Source: an uncultured Prochlorococcus sp. | Lineage (GTDB): Bacteria; Cyanobacteriota; Cyanobacteriia; PCC-6307; Cyanobiaceae | Direction: 5' to 3' | Length of the DNA: 9,616 nt | Assembly: GCA_902572675.1 (NCBI GenBank) | Contig: CACGGY010000036.1 | Location: forward strand, 1 to 9,616 | Shown here: piece after piece, positions 7,030 to 9,616 of the stretch | Layout of the letters: each line of letters begins with the position of its first letter | Position numbering within the stretch: position 1 is the stretch's first letter | The notes under the pieces: model-generated | Databases searched by the model: none | What the model was told of the DNA's origin: nothing | What the model saw: the letters and a program-made list of their open reading frames with translations, nothing else | Made by a program: the position numbers and the translations under genes

Positions 7030-7117
7030 TTGTATTTATTAAATTCAGAAGTTGTATTAATAACTGGTGCAGCAGGGAGGGTAGGTGAATCTACGGCAAT
7101 TGAAATAGCTAAAAATG
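7030..7117 (+). CDS. N-terminal fragment of a short-chain dehydrogenase/reductase (PtmA-like)
   Basis: About 29 residues of an SDR are native here. VVLITGAAGRVGE is the Rossmann nucleotide-binding TGxxGxxG motif, followed by the expected helix TAIEIAKNGG. The sequence is then replaced by the fold-back copy of neuB at 7118. SDRs of this type (PtmA family) commonly sit beside neuA-type genes in nonulosonate and flagellin-glycan clusters, which suggests a redox step on the sugar. No ATG is available in the frame, which is open back to 6961. TTG 7030 is the best start, preceded by a weak GAG. The rest of the gene lies beyond the artefactual junction and is not in the window. Confidence 0.75.
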
Positions 7118-7425
7118 GAGGCATGAAAGGTCCTGATCATAAAGCAAGTTTAGATGTAAAAGGATTTTCCTCGATGGTTAAATCTCTAAGGAATACTTAT
7201 CTAGCATTGGGTAACTCACTTAAAGAAATTACATACGCTGAAAAGGAAAATATTTTAATTGTAAGAAAGTCGTTGGTTGCATTAAAAAGAATTAAAAAAG
7301 GTGAATTATTTACAATGCAAAATTTGGGTATAAAGAGGCCCGGTAATGGAGTTTCTCCAATGAAATATTATGAATATCTAGGTAACATTTCAATGAAGGA
7401 TTATGATCCAAATGAAGTTATTTAA
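7030..7425 (+). pseudogene. Chimeric open frame: SDR N-terminus joined to the NeuB C-terminal third
   Basis: The 131-codon frame reads as SDR for about 29 residues. From GMKGPDHKASL onward it is identical to residues 233-333 of NeuB. It keeps the NeuB SAF domain but none of the phosphoenolpyruvate-binding barrel motifs, and only the first beta-alpha unit of the SDR. No sensible enzyme results. The join falls exactly at the inner end of the inverted repeat and is in frame, which has a one-in-three chance. I regard it as a product of the fold-back event and not a real gene. Confidence 0.85.
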
Positions 7426-7449
7426 GATAAAAATAAATGTTTAAAATCT

Positions 7450-7483
7450 AAAAAAAATTGCTCTATACCTTAGAGAAATTTTT
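7450..7483. terminator. Fold-back copy of the bidirectional terminator
   Basis: This is the mirror of the hairpin at 2134-2167. Here it lies between the end of the chimeric SDR-NeuB frame and the stop of the copied phosphopantetheinyl transferase. Confidence 0.65.
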
Positions 7484-7492
7484 ATTGATTTT

Positions 7493-8098
7493 TTAATTTA
7501 ATTTGTTAAAAGCCACACCAAAATAATAATTTTGATCACATTGAAAATAAGTTTTAACTTTCAAACCTTTTTTCTTATGAATTGCGAATCCTGAGTCCCT
7601 TACCCATTCCCATTGAAAAAAATCTGAAGATCTTTTAATTGATTGCCATTTATAAGCAGATTCTTTTATTACCCAATATTTTAATACTTGTTTACTAATG
7701 TTAGAAAATTTATATTTCCTTAATTCCTTTTTTTCATCTTCTTTAAAGAATCTTTTCATCAAAGAATTAGCATTGAATATTCTATGCTTATTTTCTATAT
7801 CTATCCCTATATTATTCGGGGCCCAAGCAAAAAATAATTTTTCATCAGTATGACTTATGCTGATGAAACCATTTAAAGAATTCAAAAATGGTGCCTTGCC
7901 AGGCTCTGCGTCAAGAGGAACATCTAAAGGGTGAATTTTAAATATTTTAGATAAAGAATATCTTAAATAGCCTCTAGTATATCGATAATTATTAAAAGCA
8001 GATTTAGATAGATGTTTTTCCCAACGTCTTTCTTCAAGAGTTATTTGCAAATAGGGCAAATCCCTGGGGTAAACCCATAACTTGATCTCTTTGGGCAA
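7493..8098 (-). CDS. Sfp-type 4'-phosphopantetheinyl transferase, fold-back copy
   Basis: It encodes the same 201 residues as the gene at 1519-2124, including IGIDIE and WVIKESAYK, with the same TTG start and the same flanking DNA. A recent true duplication with no substitution even in the 186-base gap is unlikely. I treat it as a duplicate created during amplification or assembly. If the palindrome proved real, this would be a second functional copy. Confidence 0.8.
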   Translation of the reverse strand: MPKEIKLWVYPRDLPYLQITLEERRWEKHLSKSAFNNYRYTRGYLRYSLSKIFKIHPLDVPLDAEPGKAPFLNSLNGFISISHTDEKLFFAWAPNNIGIDIENKHRIFNANSLMKRFFKEDEKKELRKYKFSNISKQVLKYWVIKESAYKWQSIKRSSDFFQWEWVRDSGFAIHKKKGLKVKTYFQCDQNYYFGVAFNKLN

Positions 8099-8284
8099 AT
8101 CAGGAATATAAAGAATAATAATCTTAATATCACAAGCATTATGATCATATTAAATTAATAAATCAGATATATAAAATTATTTAAAAAAGTTAATTTTTAT
8201 TTAGATATTTAGTTTCTGTATTTGATAAATAATTGGATTATTGAAATTAATTTATTTATGTAAAGTTTCATAAAATATTTTAAT
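8099..8284. other. Fold-back copy of the hddA downstream gap
   Basis: This is the mirror of 1333-1518, matching base for base in the comparison I made. It carries no gene. Confidence 0.5.
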
Positions 8285-9289
8285 TTAGTCATCTAGAGAG
8301 AATGTTGATAATAAACGTGATCCAAGTGGCTCATGTTTAACGGATAATGGAAAAAAATCAGGTAGTCTTTTTTGAATTATTCTTTTTTTATCTTTGGGAA
8401 CTACTAACAACAAAAAACCTCCGCCACCAGCTCCAAGCAATTTACCTCCCAATGCTCCATTTTCTAAAGCGACCTTATATGCCTCATCTATACGTAAATT
8501 AGTTATTTCAGGTGATAGTGTTCTTTTATACATCCAACCATCATGTAAATATTTCGCTAGAACACTGCTACTCAAATTATTATTATAAATACAATCACGT
8601 AGTTCAATTGCCATCTTTTTCATTTTTTCTAACGAATCTTTAATCTCAGGTATTGCTTCATTTTGAGACTTTAGAATTGAATCAGCTTTACGTTTCGTAC
8701 CAGTCCAAAGAAGTAAAAAGCTACTAAATAATTCCTTTAAATCAAGTTTTTCACTCCATATATGATCTATAAAAATTCGCCCTGACTCTTGAAATTCAAT
8801 AAAGTTCATTCCTCCAAAGGATGCAGCATACTGATCTTGCTTACCAATAGGTTTCGAAAGCATTTCTAGTTCGACTTTACATGCTTCCTCTGCTAATTGA
8901 GCAGGTGAAACTATCTCATCTCTCATGTGATGAAGACAATTAAGTAATCCAATAGCAAAACTAGAAGAGGAACCCAAACCTGTTCCTGAAGGAATATCTG
9001 CAGTAGTTGATATGTATAAGGGCGCGTCAACTTTTACTAGTTTTAAACATTCTCTTGCTATTTCATTTTGAATTTCTTCAAGCGAATTTACAATCTCAGT
9101 AGTTGAATAACTTAATCTATATTTCTCCTTGAATAGTGGACTATGAGTTTTGACGGTAACGTAAATATATTTATCTATAGTTGAACTCAGGACGGCACCG
9201 CCATATTTCAAATAGAAATCAGAAAAATCTGTTCCGCCACCGGCGAAACTAATTCTTAGAGGAGTAATAGTAGTTACTGTTTTAGCCAT
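8285..9289 (-). CDS. hddA: D-glycero-alpha-D-manno-heptose-7-phosphate kinase, fold-back copy
   Basis: The protein is identical to that at 328-1332, with all three GHMP motifs, ATG at 9289 and the alternative TTG at 9298. It is intact as a reading frame, but it lies wholly in the right arm of the perfect palindrome. It is therefore most likely an artefactual second copy of one genomic gene. Confidence 0.8.
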   Translation of the reverse strand: MAKTVTTITPLRISFAGGGTDFSDFYLKYGGAVLSSTIDKYIYVTVKTHSPLFKEKYRLSYSTTEIVNSLEEIQNEIARECLKLVKVDAPLYISTTADIPSGTGLGSSSSFAIGLLNCLHHMRDEIVSPAQLAEEACKVELEMLSKPIGKQDQYAASFGGMNFIEFQESGRIFIDHIWSEKLDLKELFSSFLLLWTGTKRKADSILKSQNEAIPEIKDSLEKMKKMAIELRDCIYNNNLSSSVLAKYLHDGWMYKRTLSPEITNLRIDEAYKVALENGALGGKLLGAGGGGFLLLVVPKDKKRIIQKRLPDFFPLSVKHEPLGSRLLSTFSLDD

Positions 9290-9294
9290 ACGAA

Positions 9295-9615
9295 TCAATA
9301 AATTTTTTCCAAATCTGAAAACTTATTCAAAATAAAAGGTACTAGGCCCAAAATATCTTTGGAATGATAATCAGTTTCAGGTAATTTTCCCTCGTAATTA
9401 TCAGTTAAAAGCAAGCTTCCACATCCGGCATTATACGCTGCCAAACAATCTCTTTTATCATCACCTATAAAGAAGGTTTGATCTAGCCTAAAGAGAAATT
9501 CTTTTGATGCTTCAAATAACATCCCAGGATTAGGCTTTCGCCGAAAACTATTGCTCTTCCAATGATCAGTAGATACAAAAATTTTAATTATTTTGATATT
9601 TAAATGATTTAAATG
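9295..9615 (-). CDS. gmhB: GmhB-like HAD phosphatase fragment, fold-back copy, 5'-truncated
   Basis: This is the mirror of the fragment at 2-322. The frame is open to the right edge and the encoded 106 residues are identical, including RRKPNPGM and GDDKRDC. Both copies are cut at the same base, which shows that the window ends where the copied template or the assembly path ended. Confidence 0.7.
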   Translation of the reverse strand, partial: HLNHLNIKIIKIFVSTDHWKSNSFRRKPNPGMLFEASKEFLFRLDQTFFIGDDKRDCLAAYNAGCGSLLLTDNYEGKLPETDYHSKDILGLVPFILNKFSDLEKIY

Positions 9616-9616
9616 T

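Larger units (their letters stand above)
7118..9616. repeat. Right arm of the 2499-bp inverted repeat (fold-back copy)
   Basis: This is the reverse complement of bases 1-2499, without a mismatch that I could find. It begins with GAGGCATG at 7118-7125 inside the chimeric frame and runs to the window end. Synonymous sites and intergenic DNA are as identical as coding positions, so there has been no divergence since copying. The arm stops at precisely the mirror of base 1. Genes listed within it repeat those of the left arm and probably do not exist as separate loci. Confidence 0.97.

Noticed and set aside
6927..7124. 65-residue minus-strand frame
   Set aside because: It is antisense to the SDR start and crosses the artefactual junction.
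1..9616. An invertible cassette or linear replicon with 2.5-kb terminal inverted repeats
   Set aside because: No recombinase, transposase, replication gene or target-site duplication is visible. The repeat ends lie inside ordinary genes, and one boundary destroys an SDR. An amplification or assembly chimera explains this more simply.

Overview
The window reads as one short, AT-rich contig (roughly 70 % A+T by eye) from a streamlined marine bacterium. A Prochlorococcus-like high-light picocyanobacterium is my best guess. This rests on the base composition, the cyanobacterial look of the Sfp-type phosphopantetheinyl transferase, weak or absent Shine-Dalgarno signals, and a surface-sugar gene island. 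It is an inference from style, not a database result.

The dominant structural fact is that the window is a giant interrupted palindrome. Bases 1-2499 and 7118-9616 are inverted copies of each other, identical wherever I compared them, and they enclose 4618 bases of single-copy DNA (2500-7117). Both outer ends of the repeat coincide with the two ends of the window. The inner right boundary cuts one gene (a short-chain dehydrogenase) and joins it to the middle of neuB. The left arm runs smoothly into an otherwise recognisable neuB. The left side is therefore the native arrangement and the right arm is a fold-back copy. The likeliest cause is a chimera made during multiple displacement amplification (single-cell or low-input DNA), or an assembly artefact. 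A true genomic duplication is less likely. Genes in the right arm should not be counted as second copies.

Native layout, left to right: the 3' part of a GmhB-like HAD phosphatase (open at the left edge); hddA, D-glycero-D-manno-heptose-7-phosphate kinase; a 186-base AT-rich gap; an Sfp-type 4'-phosphopantetheinyl transferase; a bidirectional terminator; neuB on the minus strand with a one-base frameshift in an A7 tract; a 183-base divergent region; neuC on the plus strand; a 344-base gap with a structured element; then a plus-strand run of a class III (glutamate-1-semialdehyde-mutase-like) aminotransferase, neuA, and the first ~30 codons of a PtmA-like SDR, where the fold-back begins.

Two sugar pathways are represented. 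gmhB-like and hddA belong to synthesis of an activated D-glycero-D-manno-heptose. neuB, neuC and neuA are the condensing, epimerising and CMP-activating steps for a nonulosonic (sialic-acid-like) acid, with the aminotransferase and SDR as probable sugar-modifying enzymes. Together they suggest a lipopolysaccharide, capsule or glycoprotein decoration island. The phosphopantetheinyl transferase is a housekeeping carrier-protein activator lying between the two sugar blocks.
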